Assembly: GCA_903632075.3 (NCBI GenBank) | Contig: CAHIKZ030004736.1 | Span: 434,001 to 498,000, forward strand | Length of the DNA stretch: 64,000 nt | Source of the DNA: Acanthosepion pharaonis | Lineage: Eukaryota > Mollusca > Cephalopoda > Sepiida > Sepiidae | Direction: 5' to 3' | Shown here: positions 42,331-53,408 of the stretch, piece after piece | How positions within the stretch are numbered: the stretch's first letter is position 1 | Layout: each line of letters starts with the position of its first letter | Made by a program: the position numbers and the translations under genes | Notes under the pieces: model-generated | Told to the model about the DNA's origin: nothing | The model's input: only the letters and a program-made list of their open reading frames with translations | The model's database searches: none

Positions 42331-42795
42331 TGTCTAGGTACTATAGCAAAGAGCTCATCCGAACAATTATCATGAAAGTATTTATAACAAAAGTCACAGA
42401 GAGGCAACACCACGGCAGTAAGCAAGTGACTGAAGCCGAGTCGCCAAGCAAATAACAGAGGCACCGGACCATATATGGCAGCAATATTCTAAGACGAATG
42501 GTAAACTTATAGATATGCAAGATAGATTCCGGTAAGAAAAATTGTCTCGCCCGGCACAGTGAAGCAACTTTCTTAGCAGATGATCTAACAATGGATTCAA
42601 TGTATTATTTCCATCTCAAGTCAACCATTTTGATCTTGGACTGATCAGCCTTAATATCGATTTAGGAGTAAATGGTAGTGTCATTAGCCAAATTGAGAAC
42701 TGATGTCATCGGGAAGGTCATTAATGAAGATTAAAAACAGCATAGGACCAAGGATAGAGCCATGGGGACACCCGCGTTAGTATGAAAAGATATAC
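42331..42795 (-). pseudogene. CR1-like LINE, RT and C-terminal pieces
   Basis: Minus strand: NAGVP, LFLIFINDLP-like and NDTTIYS pieces of the RT core near 42780-42690, then ESIV, KKVASLCRA-like sequence, CCHIWSGASVICL and VASLCDFCYKYFHDNCSDEL. Several small deletions join the blocks. Confidence 0.7.
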
Positions 42796-42820
42796 GAGTT
42801 TATTAGTATATAAGAAAATT

Positions 42821-42918
42821 TAATTTTTCCTATTTACTAATATTTTTTTAATTAGCTTATTTTATAATATTATAAAATAAGCTAATTAAAAAAAAATATT
42901 AGTAAATAGGAAAAATTA
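42821..42918. repeat. 98-bp near-perfect palindrome
   Basis: TAATTTTTCCTATTTACTAA at the left is the complement of the right end, and the arms (about 47 bp) run to the centre at TTTATAATATTATAAA with only one or two mismatches. It could be a palindromic MITE or a fold-back element. Nothing codes within it. Confidence 0.92.
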
Positions 42919-44689
42919 AAAAAAACATTTTACAACATTTTACACAATCTTAAACACCGTCCTCTAATTTTAAAGATTATAATTCCTTATGTAATTTTTC
43001 CTACTTAAACAAGTGTTAAAATTTGAAATATAGGTCAAGGTTAATTTTTCTGATGTTAAATTTCCAACCGTTTATAAACTTTCGTCGAGAAGAATCGTTA
43101 TTCCTCCAATTCCTTCTCTTTCCATCTCTACTTTGTTCTTTCTTTTTTTCCTTTGTTTCTCTCTGTCTTTCTCTATCCTCCCTTTTAGATCCCTTTCTCT
43201 TTATTTGTTGTTTTTTACTTTCTTTTTCCGTCCGGTTTCTTTAAATTTTTTAAATAAAATAAAAAGTTCGGTTTTATATCCATTTTATTTTATCAAATCT
43301 TTTTAAGTTGCTCCACTGACAACTAGTATTGTCCTTGGTCCCGATTTTCAGTACTGTTCTCGTCTCTGCATTTCACATTATTCTCATCGCGATCTCCAGA
43401 TTCTGGTCCTGTCTAGGTAGTGTCCATTGCTCCACTGACAACTCGCACTCTCCCGATTTCTGCGTTCCTGTGATCTTATTTCATTTATATTATTTGCACC
43501 TTCATACCAACAGTTTCTGGTGGTCATTATTGCGGATCAAGTGACAGCAAGCCTCCCTAATACTCTCACCTTTTTCTTAGCATTCTGTTGATTTTAGCAG
43601 TTATTTTGTCTATTGATTCTCATATATTTCGAAGAATTTCAAGTGTGTTATTTATTATTGAAACGAACGCTAAATTTCTTCACTTCCTCAATGAATTTTC
43701 ACAGCAAAGATTACTAATAAGTTTTGTAAGAGATCAAATGGCACCAAGTCTCCACACATCGCCAGCACTCTCCTCAGTATTCTTGCTAACTTCATGTGTG
43801 CACTAACCTGACTAGTTTCTCTTTATTTTTTCTTTCAGTTATCATTATTTCAATGCCTTTGCAAGTGTCTTCCCGGTATTCCATTGATTATAAGCACTAC
43901 ATTGTTTTCTAGTAAGCTCAGGTAGAAATGAAAAAAAATTGAGTTGAAGGACAATTTTTTTCTTTTTCAACTTTAGTGCAGTGACAGAATGATGATCGGA
44001 GATCTTACCGATCGAAATGCCTTAAGGAAGATAACAGTGTAGCAGTGCTAACTAGTTAAATCTGTCGAACTCGTATTCCTAGACATTTTACAATAAATAT
44101 ACGTGGGTATCGAAAATTTCTTGAATAGAAACGAACAAGCGTCCTGTACTTTACCAAGAAAATATTGGTAAGTTAAGAAAACATGCACATGGGTTGACTA
44201 CGCCGGTCTCTCGTGTACTAGTTTCACGTTTTAACTAAATTCTTGGGAAGAAATCGGTTTGATATTGTTGTTAGTCGTCTCAGTTTCGAAACATGAAATT
44301 ATCCTGTGATGTTGGATTGGCACCAAACGATGAGAAAGCATGTGATATCTTGACGTTTCGTTTTCTATCGTTGCCTACAAATATTAACCAGTAAGACAAG
44401 GTGGAATTTCTTTGAGTGAAATCAAATAGCTCTTATTTTTACTTAACCCCACACTTCTCATCCTTTGTTCTTTGTTTCATTGAGAATCGAGTGAATTCTT
44501 TTCATTTTATTCTTAGTTTCGATAACACTGTGACGTCTGCAGATATATGTTAATTCTATTTAGAACTGCGTAGACCAGCTTCGAAATCGTTATCATCAAA
44601 CAAATCCACCATTGTTCGGGCACTCAAATCTCTTCTTTTTATAGTTGCTGCCGTTAGCACGATTTTTTTTTACTAATGCTCACCCGATA
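42919..44689. other. Unassigned; one internal direct repeat
   Basis: TTGCTCCACTGACAACT occurs at about 43309 and again at about 43427, followed both times by TCCCGATTT-like sequence, so a partial tandem duplication is likely. The region 43100-43560 is C/T-rich on the plus strand. No gene was recognised. Confidence 0.4.
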
Positions 44690-44850
44690 CAAAATACAAG
44701 GCCCAAGAACCACACATGGCAAAGGATTACTGAATAAGTTGTGTAATAGGAATGGAAAAGGAGGAATTGAAAACTATGAGACGGGTAACAGTTGACCCTA
44801 GACTTGAAGATGTTATGATTATAGCGTTCCAGGAAGCATCCACATGGGAG
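44690..44850 (-). pseudogene. CR1/Jockey-like LINE, second family, 3' coding end
   Basis: On the minus strand, a VFKSRVNCYPSHSFQFL-like block then LGLVFCIG matches the end of the copy at 20700-21362 (LFKSRVNLISM...GFWPLYWLN). Confidence 0.5.
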
Positions 44851-44879
44851 TTTTATATTCAGTGGGTGCTAACACTGCA

Positions 44880-46455
44880 ACCGGATACAAAATGACCAAT
44901 TGTTTCTATATTATTATTATTATTATTATTTATTGGTGGTGTTTACCTATTTCTTTCCGGGTTCTAACCAGAAACCGAAAGCCAGAAATGGCTTCATGTC
45001 ATTTTCCACTGAATATATTTTTAAAACAAAAAATAAAATAACCCCAAAACACGGATATTTTTCATAGATAAAGCCCTTTGTAAGGTACAAGCTTTATTTG
45101 TAAGAACAATTTTTTGTATTTCTTTAAAGCATGGGGTAACAGGAATCACTTCAATGAGTCTATCAGAACTTTTTCCAATTAAGTTGAGGATCCCAACCAC
45201 AACAGGATTTATTGATATATTTATGTGCCCCTTTATTAGATTTCTACTTTAAGATCCTTGTATTTTGATAGATTTTTAAAAATTGCTCAAGATACATTAC
45301 AGTTTGAAGGAACTGCCATGTCAATAAAGAAAGCATATTCTGTTTTTGTGATATTTGACCACTATCTCTTGGTAATTAGCTTTGATTGTTATGTCTGTGT
45401 GCATTCTATAGTCCCTTAAAATTGTTACAGATCGTATATCTGTAGCAGGGTCCAGCTGGGATTCATACCCATATCTTGCAGTTTCCTTCTCAAAGAAGTT
45501 GCAGATTTTCCAGTGCAGATATTGGCCCACTCTGTCATGACGGTGGATGCTAATACCGTGCAACCTGGTACAAGATTATCAATTTTTGGATATTCATCAC
45601 TGAATCTGCGTTTGGGATCAACACAATTTTTCAATATGTTTGCATGATAATTTCTAGTTAACAAGGATTGGTCCTGTGTATCAAGAATAAAACTTTTGGT
45701 TTCAGCTTTTAACCCTGCATTACGCAACCACTGATCGGTACGGGATTTGTCTACATCAGCTTGTTTGGCAAGGCAGTGTATTGACCATTTATTATTATTT
45801 CATTGAGTGTTCACAACTGCTCATATACCACATCATTTTCTTCTTTACGATCATTAGATCTCCTGGCCTAAACTAGGAGATCCGTTTGAATTTGGTTCCA
45901 TAGACTTTTGTTTTCATGCTCCAGGGAGTTTCTGGTCTAAGCTTATATTACAAGTTCGCATGGTGAGATAACAATCGTTGTCAAACTTCTCAGCAAGTTA
46001 CATTCCCTATTCATTCATGTCTTCTTTTGTACTCCTTCAGAAACAACTTTTTTCATTTATATATTCTATGATTAACATGATTATTATGATTATTTCTATC
46101 TCCGCATATTCAACATTTACTATTTTGCTATGTCCTACCTATATTGACTTTAATAATAATGTTTTTCTGTGACAATATTAATAAGAATCCAGTTTCACAA
46201 TTCAGATATCCTCTTCGCAACCATGCAGCTGTCTTCCAAATTGGAACTTTGTCGTTTCTTAAAATATTCATGCAGTAGTTTTTCCGATATATAACTTCGA
46301 TTTTGTATTTCCTGATTTTCATCTTTGTTTTTCTGTCAATTCCGCTGCGACACTTGCCTACTATACTTAAAGATTTGCTTTGTGTAGTCCGCAAAACACT
46401 TTGAGAGCAGAGTCGAAGCAGTCGTCGTCGTCTTATTATTATTTTTTCCACATAT
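44880..46455 (-). pseudogene. R2/NeSL-like LINE with (ATT)n tail
   Basis: The N-terminal scrap at 46451-46128 includes NDKVPIWKTA, but RT coding is missing. Then the minus strand gives QWLRNAGLKAETKSFILDTQ, DQSLLTRNYHANILKNCVDP, a zinc knuckle with two Cys lost (KRRFSDEYPKIDNLVPGC), WANICTGK, an endonuclease remnant and NLSKYKDLKVEI. The 3' UTR contains SGFRFLVRTRKEIGKHHQ in one frame and ends in (ATT)n at 44909-44931. Confidence 0.75.
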
Positions 46456-46559
46456 ACACCACATGAGATATAGAGATTATCGCCGTACTTTTAGAGACAT
46501 CGAACCTATTCAAATCTTCAGCACCTGCCTCCGTAGGTTCGTCGGCCCCAATCCTCTCT

Positions 46560-46730
46560 AATAGAGAGTATGAGAGAAATACTTCCCACATATACCTCTC
46601 AAGAATACTTCCCACATAATGGTAAGACGTTAGGTAGATGAAAACTCCATTGCTACTAATGTCTTACGATCATGTGGGTGGTATTTCTGGGAGATATATG
46701 TGGGACGTATTTCTGTCGCACCCTGTATTT
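46560..46730. mobile_element. MITE-like inverted repeat, copy 1
   Basis: AGAAATACTTCCCACATATA at the left is matched in complement by TATATGTGGGACGTATTTCT at the right. The right end is TCGCACCCTGTA, so the element starts TACAGGGTGCGA read inward, with TA as possible target. A related copy lies at 56256-56352. Confidence 0.7.
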
Positions 46731-46734
46731 GATT

Positions 46735-48680
46735 ATCCACTCTCGATTCCAGTCTTTTTGACAAAGTTCCAAGTGCGCCGACTATTATAGGCACGACTGT
46801 AGATTTCATATTCCATAACTTTCTCAGTTATCGAGCAAATTCTTGGTATTTGTCCAAATTTTTAATTCTCGTTCTTGGTTATTCAGTTGTATACCGGCAT
46901 AGCCACGATCTAGCAGATCGTTTTCTTTACCACATCCTGTTCTCTAGCTTAAATGAGTTGGTCGACTCTTTGGCTGTTGAAATCACAAAATATGTTTTAA
47001 GATTTCTTTTCCAAGAAAACCTCTACTTTGTGTTAACATTATTTATCTCCATTGTCAAGTTGTTTGCATAGTTCTTCGTATATAACTGCTTCCACCCTGT
47101 AGCGTTTAATTTCCAAGCAGATCCTGAATTCTCTCCAATCATGATGAACGGTTGGACTCTAAATGAGATCTATGGCTTGAACGTCTATTGGGAATCAAGT
47201 TGAGCCCAGAACTCAAGTTGAACTTATAAACTTACCACTAAAGATACTGCAAAAATGGTCGATTCTTTGCGCTATTCCAGAAAGAACCTAATTCCAACTG
47301 TCATGTTCTATCAGACCTAAAATGGAATATTGCTGCCACATCTGGGCTGGAGCTGATCAATCCTCACTTTCCAGCCTTGATAGAGTTCAAAAGCGTTTAC
47401 GCAGCTTTGTGGACGATGAATTATTTAAAACCCTATAGCTCCTTTCCCACAGACACAAAGTTGCTAGCCTATCGCTATCGCTACTTCCTTGCTAACTGTT
47501 CCGACGAGCTACAATCTGTAGTTAAACCAGTTAACACCTTTACAACGAGGACACGCCGTACCACGTACACAGGGTCGAAACACCTTCATTCACTTCGTAT
47601 TCCAAGTGTAAGGCAGCTTAATTTAATGTTATATTTCCGCTTGATCTTTTTGCATTTACGTGTGGAAATATTAGGGTTTCTGGTGAGCTCATCTAATATA
47701 GAAAGCTCACATCTGATTTGTTTTATTTCTCGCATCAGTTTGGTTTTCCAAGCTGGTTCTCTGTGTCTGTTAATTTTATTTATTGTCTTGAACCCAAGCT
47801 TCCGCGTCGCTGCTAAAGCTGTTGCGTATATGACGTTGTTAACTTCTGTGAGGTTTATCTGTTAACAGTGTTTCCAGAGCAGCATTGTATATTTTTACAA
47901 TGTGCTTGTTGGAATTCGTCATATGGATTTTCGGGAGCTGGTCTCTGTCTGACAATTGTATGAAAGTTACTCTGCTGAGTACTTGGATGACGTCATTTTT
48001 CGCTTTGGTGATTTCAGCTTCGTAGTTTTCAAGGAATTCTAACTTATTGTCACTGAAGATGACTCCAGGTACATTTTCTGGAGAACTGCAGGTTGTGTTT
48101 AAGGTAGAGTCTTGGGTTTCATTTCCTGGGAGATTATTTCGTATTTCATTCGCTTTAGCGTCCACCTCATCCTCTGTTGCATTTCTTATTTCTACATTTG
48201 TCCCAATAGAGTTTGAGTGATGGGTTATAGTATTTTGTCTTATATCTAATTTTATCTTATCTATTTCTGCCTTTGAGAGTCTGTTGTTTCGCATGATGTC
48301 CCTACGGACATTGGCAAGCATGTTTGGATTGAGGTTAGGTCTTATATCATTTCCCACCGTATTTCTCCATATTTAGTATGTTTGATTGGTGGTGTTCTTT
48401 GCTGGGTTTTCGAGTGCAGTGAAGAAGGATGTCATGACTTGTCGATACTCTTCGCGGCTCCATTTCGTTCGTTTACTTTTTATTAGTCGATTTGGTATTG
48501 AGTCACTTGGTCCAAGGTTGGCAATAATCCGGATTTGGTGACCTAGTGTCTCTTCGTGCGTGGAGGAGTTTATTCCAGTGACAGACTTTTCGTCCTCAGA
48601 CTGGTTCCTCTCTGAGGGACGCGGCCCTTGTTGTCCCGGTTGACGGCCGATCCGGTCTGAAATATTATTCGTATTCATTG
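46735..48680 (-). pseudogene. R2/NeSL-like LINE with a CR1-like insertion
   Basis: Minus strand from 48680: MNTNNISDRIGRQPGQQGPR, LGPSDSIPNRLIKSKRTKWS, REEYRQVMTSFFTALENPAK, then LANVRRDIMRNNRLSKAEID and IVKIYNAALETLLTDKPHRS, REPAWKTKLMREIKQIRCEL. The N-terminal region is clean over about 170 codons. At about 47620 it is broken by an inverted CR1-like piece. Beyond it, MKSTVVPIIVGALGTLSKRL at 46800-46735 is the C-terminal end. RT and zinc knuckle are missing. Confidence 0.8.
47218..47620 (+). mobile_element. CR1/Jockey-like LINE piece (second family) inside the R2/NeSL-like copy
   Basis: Plus strand: TAKMVDSLRYSRKNLIPTVM, MEYCCHIWAGADQSSLSSLD, RVQKRLRSFVDDELFKTL, then KVASLSL and TFTTRTRRTTYTGSKHLHSL. 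It is the same family as 20700-21362. The reading is good but ends without the C-terminal block. Confidence 0.78.
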
Positions 48681-48979
48681 AAATTGGTAGAGATGCGTTT
48701 TAACCTTGACCGCCAAGGGGTAATTATGTTCAGGTTACCAGTTTTAGGAAGAGTCTCGAGGAAGATCCAAGAGCACGCCCAAACAATGAGATTGTGGATT
48801 TATTAATATAACGAAGGTAGAATAGTTCATAAGAGTGTATGGTATTCAGTGGGGTAGACGATACTAAGTTTTAACTTCGTATAAGTCGGAGTGACCACTC
48901 CAAGGGGGATAATCAGATTTTAGTATATAGACTTAAAAAAAAAAAAAAAAAAAAAAGTGACAAATGGACACGGATGTCC
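48681..48979. other. Unassigned, with a 22-base A-run
   Basis: The A-run at 48935-48956 may be the tail of a plus-strand retrotransposed sequence that I cannot identify. Confidence 0.4.
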
Positions 48980-49325
48980 GCTTAAGATCGGGGGTGGGGA
49001 TTATTATTATTATTATTTCATTGAGTATTCATAACATTAGTAACTGGTGGCTTCCACTGGGGGTTGTGACAGTAAGTCCCATTTATACTCTATTAGCTTT
49101 CATTAATACCGCCCGTCATTGTTCTGACTCTTACTCTGCTTTCTAGTTCCTCTAGTCTTTTACGTACTCTTTTCGAGATCGTTCCGAGTGCTCCGATAAT
49201 GACTGGCACGATTGCGACTTTCATTTTCTTCAGTATTCTCTGCTAACAAAATCGAGATACTTTTCATTGTTTTCCCCTTGTTTACTATTGACAGATCCGA
49301 CTTTTGCTCCGCTTAGATAATCAAT
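48980..49325 (-). pseudogene. R2/NeSL-like LINE 3' end
   Basis: The minus strand reads EYLKKMKVAIVPVIIGALGT-like sequence then ISKRVRKRLEELESRV, the end of the endonuclease-bearing protein. The 3' UTR finishes in (ATT)n at 48999-49018. Confidence 0.72.
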
Positions 49326-49326
49326 T

Positions 49327-49465
49327 AGAGCACTTCGACGTGGTTTAATGGTTAGCAAGCTTTTCTCGCTAATAGTAATAGCGACTGAATAGTGAGTTCG
49401 ATCCTCACTGGGTGCCCTTTCGTTTCGGCCCTGTGGTACATCTAAGCTACGCTTAGAAAATTACC
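49327..49465 (+). repeat. tRNA-derived SINE, family 1, copy 2
   Basis: GCACTTCGACGTGGTTTAAT, GGTTAGCAAGCTTTTCTCGC and GAGTTCGATCCTCACTGGG give A- and B-box-like elements. The B box here (GTTCGATCC) is close to the tRNA consensus. It is inverted relative to the copy at 4736. Confidence 0.78.
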
Positions 49466-49954
49466 ATGTCTATTCTTGTATTCTTCCTACTCGCTGATTA
49501 TGTAGTTTAGTGTCTCCTGCTTATTTCCACAAAGATTACATCTCTTGTTTTGTTGTCTAAGACACCAGTCTTTATACAGTTGATTATTATACAGCGACTT
49601 AGTTTTTCACATATACGTCTTTCACGAAGTCAGTCTTTTCAATATGCGACATCTTCGAGCAGCCCAGCTGGTCTTAAACCATATACCAATACACCAGTGT
49701 ATCGTGGCTGGAATATTTGAATACTGTTTACGTTTTAATCTTCCTATAATTCAGCTAATGTCGTTTTTGTAGGTCTGTTTTTTTTTCTTCTTTCTTTGTG
49801 CGAGGTATATCAAACTTTTATCTTTTTTTCCGGACCGTATATAATATTGATTATTTTTTTCTTGGTCAGGAAGCAGCTAAAATTATTTTTCCGTGATTTT
49901 CCTATGCTTTTTTTTCTTTGGTCACCGGTAAATCAAGACATAAAAATTCCTAAA
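49466..49954. other. Possible SINE or LINE tail, unassigned
   Basis: No gene was recognised; T-rich from 49770. Confidence 0.35.
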
Positions 49955-50160
49955 TTTTTTAATCACAAGCAAGGCGATAACTCCACTAAGACAGAAGGGG
50001 TTACTAAGCGTGAATGAGAATGAGAAGACTTTAGTGAGTAGAAAGGACAATAAAAGAACAGAATTCATGAAGACAAAAGACGGTGATTTATGCTGTATTA
50101 AAAGTTTTGAAGATCGTAGGTGTCAGGGAAGCAAGAAATCCGCAGTCCCACATTGAAATC
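49955..50160 (-). pseudogene. CR1-like LINE 3' end
   Basis: 3' UTR signature (minus: GTAACCCCTTCTGTCTTAGT, CGCCTTGCTTGTG) with a trace of the last coding block. Confidence 0.68.
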
Positions 50161-50227
50161 TAAGGTTTCAATCCGTGCCTGATGATTGCCACGAGTATGA
50201 AACTCAGTGTTTTACCAAATGGTGAGG

Positions 50228-50231
<4 letters not shown>

Positions 50232-50265
<34 letters not shown>
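50232..50265. repeat. (TA)n microsatellite
   Basis: About 17 TA units. Confidence 0.95.
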
Positions 50266-50268
<3 letters not shown>

Positions 50269-50436
50269 GTGTTAGTGTTCGAGAAGCCAAAATTTTTAAG
50301 TGGTTTGCTGGTAGAAAAGCATTTAAGGTTAACAGACTTTGTGGTAGATTGCTCAATATCAGTGATACAGATGGAGTGTTAATAGAATTAATATATTTTT
50401 TTCCACTTAACTGAACAGTATTTTGTCATGCTAACT

Positions 50437-50520
50437 TTGGAGTTTCATGGCCGCATAGATATGTAACTGTTCTTCGGTCCGAAGAGTAGCCACATATCTA
50501 TGCGGCCACGAAACTCCAAG
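50437..50520. repeat. Palindrome carrying a CGAAAC box
   Basis: CTTTGGAGTTTCATGGCCGC and ATAGATATGT on the left pair with ACATATCTATGCGGCC and ACGAAACTCCAAG on the right (arms of about 38 bp). The right arm holds CCGAAGA and CCACGAAAC at hammerhead-like spacing, and the left arm the mirror image, recalling the palindrome at 18232. Confidence 0.8.
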
Positions 50521-50555
50521 TCTCAGTTAAATGAAAATAATTTTCATATTAATTC

Positions 50556-50565
50556 TATCTCTCTT

Positions 50566-50648
<83 letters not shown>
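50556..50648. repeat. (CT)n(TA)n microsatellite
   Basis: About 16 CT units with changes, then 28 TA units. Confidence 0.96.
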
Positions 50649-50651
<3 letters not shown>

Positions 50652-50924
50652 CAGCATAAACAGAATATTAAACGGTGAAAATTTCAGAACATAATATACT
50701 ATATAAGGATATGTAGCATATATTTATTGGAGTAACCTGCTATAGTGTTATTTAGTTAATTCTAATCTAAAATTTCATTGTATAATGCTATATTAATGTG
50801 ACTAATATTCAACACTAAATTAAGTGCACTGACAAAGTAGAAGATTATATTTAAAATAAATATTTGGTTTACAAAATAACTACTTTTTCATTAGCCTTTG
50901 GATCAGTTGTATTCCTTCATATAC
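50649..50924. other. Unassigned
   Basis: AT-rich, no feature recognised. Confidence 0.35.
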
Positions 50925-51070
50925 GTATGCATACACACACAAATACATACACACACGCGCACACACGCGCAAGCGCACACACGCGCGCGCACACACGCAC
51001 ACACTTACATACAAGCACGTACACACACACGCATGCACGCGCGTACACATACACACGCGCGCGAACACAT
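50925..51070. repeat. (CA)n/(CG)n alternating tract
   Basis: Alternating purine-pyrimidine DNA over about 140 bp, mixing ACAC with CGCG and short interruptions, at the left edge of a Penelope fragment. Confidence 0.9.
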
Positions 51071-51905
51071 AGACCCAAACAAAAAATCAACCTGCAAACC
51101 ATATAGAAAACCAAACAACAACCCAATATACATTAACAAAAATTCTAACCACTCTGTTAACGTATTCAAAAAAATACCCATATCTTTAAATAAAAGAATT
51201 TCAACAAATTCTAGTAGCCTAAAAATATTCAATGAAAAAAAAAAAAAATATGAATCAGCAGATATGAAACAGCGGATATTCAAACAAACCAGGATACAAT
51301 AACAAGACCAATTCAAACAAAAACAACAGAAAAAGAAATATAATTTCCGCCCGCACCAGCAAAACAAAAATATGGAAAACATTCTTCAAAATAATTGATA
51401 AAAACTTCTCTAAAATCAGCAAATTACCAACAAAAAATACAATCAAAATTAGCTATAGCTGCATGGATAACATGGAGAAAATAATACCGAAGCACTATTA
51501 AAAAAAATACTCAACAAAACCACTAACAATTACAACAATAACAATAACATGAAGCAAAATGACACCATTAAATGTAACTGCAGAAACAAAGAAAATTGCC
51601 CACTAAACAATAAATGTTTAACCAATAATATACAAAGCTATCGTAACTAACAACATTAACACAGACAAAAAAATTATATAGGCGTCACAGAAAAAAACTT
51701 TAAAGGAAGATATTATAACCACAAAATATCATTCGAAAGAAAAAATACAGAAACAATACAATCCTATCAAAATACATATGGAGCCAAAAAGAAAACAATA
51801 TCCGCATCAAAATCAAATGGGGAAATTATAAAAAGAGCAGCCCATAAAGCATTAATAGTAAAAATCCTGCATTTTCTTCCAGACTTGTTCACAACCATTT
51901 AGTAT
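51071..51905 (+). pseudogene. Penelope-like element, RT tail and GIY-YIG remnant
   Basis: Plus strand: NNPIYINKNSNHSVNVFKKI, PISLNKRISTNSSSLKIFNE (end of RT), KNTIKISYSCMDNMEKIIPK (linker), CNCRNKENCPLNNKCLTNN (Cys knuckle), NYIGVTEKNFKGRYYNHK (GIY-YIG core) and SKSNGEIIKRAAHK. The shared N-I-Y and Cys-knuckle pattern places it with the copies at 24139 and 26340. Frameshifts are present, and the sequence is strongly A-rich. Confidence 0.85.
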
Positions 51906-52112
51906 AATTGTCCTTTCGATTAAATTTCATTCGAACAATTTACAATTCGAATAAATGTTTTTCGAATAATTGTTTAGGAACAATTATTTTTGAACAATGT
52001 TCACATAATCTTCTTATGTCCATTCCTATCATATATCTATGCTTTTGGTCTTATGTAAAGACTAGAGGAAAATGCATAAAATGCCTATATATACAAAATA
52101 AAAATGTATATA

Positions 52113-52116
<4 letters not shown>
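51906..52116. other. Unassigned
   Basis: Repeated CGAA/AATTGTT-like words at 51925-51990 make a weak inverted structure. No gene. Confidence 0.3.
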
Positions 52117-52172
<56 letters not shown>

Positions 52173-52285
52173 GAGAGAGAGAGAAGCAGTGAGTAATAAA
52201 TCGGATATTCAATAGTCCAAATGGATATGTCTTGGTGCATACGAGAAAGAGAGAGAGGAGAGAGAGAGAGAGAGAGAGAGGGGAG
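52117..52285. repeat. (TA)n and (GA)n microsatellites
   Basis: About 24 TA units (to 52168), a short GA run, then after 65 bp a further GA-rich run at 52245-52290. Confidence 0.93.
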
Positions 52286-52770
52286 AGAAAGATAGTGTCT
52301 GAGTGAAGTTAGATATATATCTCTATGTATATATTCAAATGTAACAGCTGCCTGATTAAAAATGTGGGTGAAAGAAATTATATATGTTTTAATGTCAATG
52401 CAGGACTGTATGGACGCCTAAGTTTGCCAATGGGTTTGTAGAAGGATGTTGGTTTTGAAGGTTTCTATACTAGTCTGTGTGAATCGCGCATGTATCGTAT
52501 TTCAGCTCTAGTGTGTTACGATGACCGCAGCATTGGGGAATGAATAAAAAAAACAATCATTGATTCTGATTTACGTTGATTTTCCATCTCGTTTTACCCA
52601 TATCTAGAGATCTGCTTTGTAAGTGATGCTTCACTTCTCGTTGGCTTACGATTAGTGAACTTATATCCTTATGGAATCAGATCTTGTTCCTGATTCGCTC
52701 GTTAGACTATGATGTTCGTATCATGACCATCGACTTGTCAGGTAGATGACGTTTTGATGTTATAGGACTG
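52286..52770. other. Unassigned
   Basis: No feature recognised. Confidence 0.35.
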
Positions 52771-53050
52771 GGGGGGGGCATCCAGAGTGCTTCACCTTTG
52801 GAAAGTGTCTAAAACCCATGCCTTGTGGGCGAAATTGGTTAGGCGGAACTGTTCGAAAACCGTCAAAGGTTGTGCAGGCAGGAAGCCACAAGTCATCGAG
52901 TCTGAGGGTTCGAGGCCTTGTTCAAACTCTCAAGTTCAAGCTAAATTAATCACTCTCTCTCGTAGACGCTGTAACTGGTTGTTGACCACAATATGTGCCT
53001 CAGCAGGCGTTGCGTCAGGGATCGGCTAGCAGACGGATGGGCTCAGAAAC
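52771..53050. other. GC-richer segment of unknown origin
   Basis: An 80-codon frame (52787-53029) covers a stretch clearly less AT-rich than its flanks. GGTTCGAGGCC at about 52907 fits an RNA polymerase III B box, but no matching A box stands at normal distance. I cannot name it. Confidence 0.3.
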
Positions 53051-53339
53051 GGGTAGCCGGCCATTATGTATCTATTAGATTTTTTACATTTTTTTTTCGT
53101 TTAATTTCTGGTTAATATATGCTAAGTTAAATTTGTTTATTTTTGTCATTGATATGTATCTGTGTATTAAATTTCTTGTAATATATATTTATGTATCAAA
53201 TTTCTTACTTTACAAACACGCACGCACACACACATATAATGTAAACAACATTAAAGGCAACAGACATTTTATGTCAATTACTTTAACTGGTCGACTTTTT
53301 TCAAATTAGGGATAATACTTCTCAGACAAGGAGGAACAT

Positions 53340-53340
<1 letters not shown>
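53051..53340. other. Unassigned AT-rich spacer
   Basis: No feature recognised. Confidence 0.35.

Positions 53341-53407
<67 letters not shown>
53341..53407. repeat. (TA)n microsatellite
   Basis: About 32 TA units. Confidence 0.97.

Positions 53408-53408
<1 letters not shown>

Noticed and set aside
50864..51126. Overlapping frames rich in Thr-His or Cys-Val
   Set aside because: Translation of the CA/CG tract; only the part after 51071 is Penelope coding.
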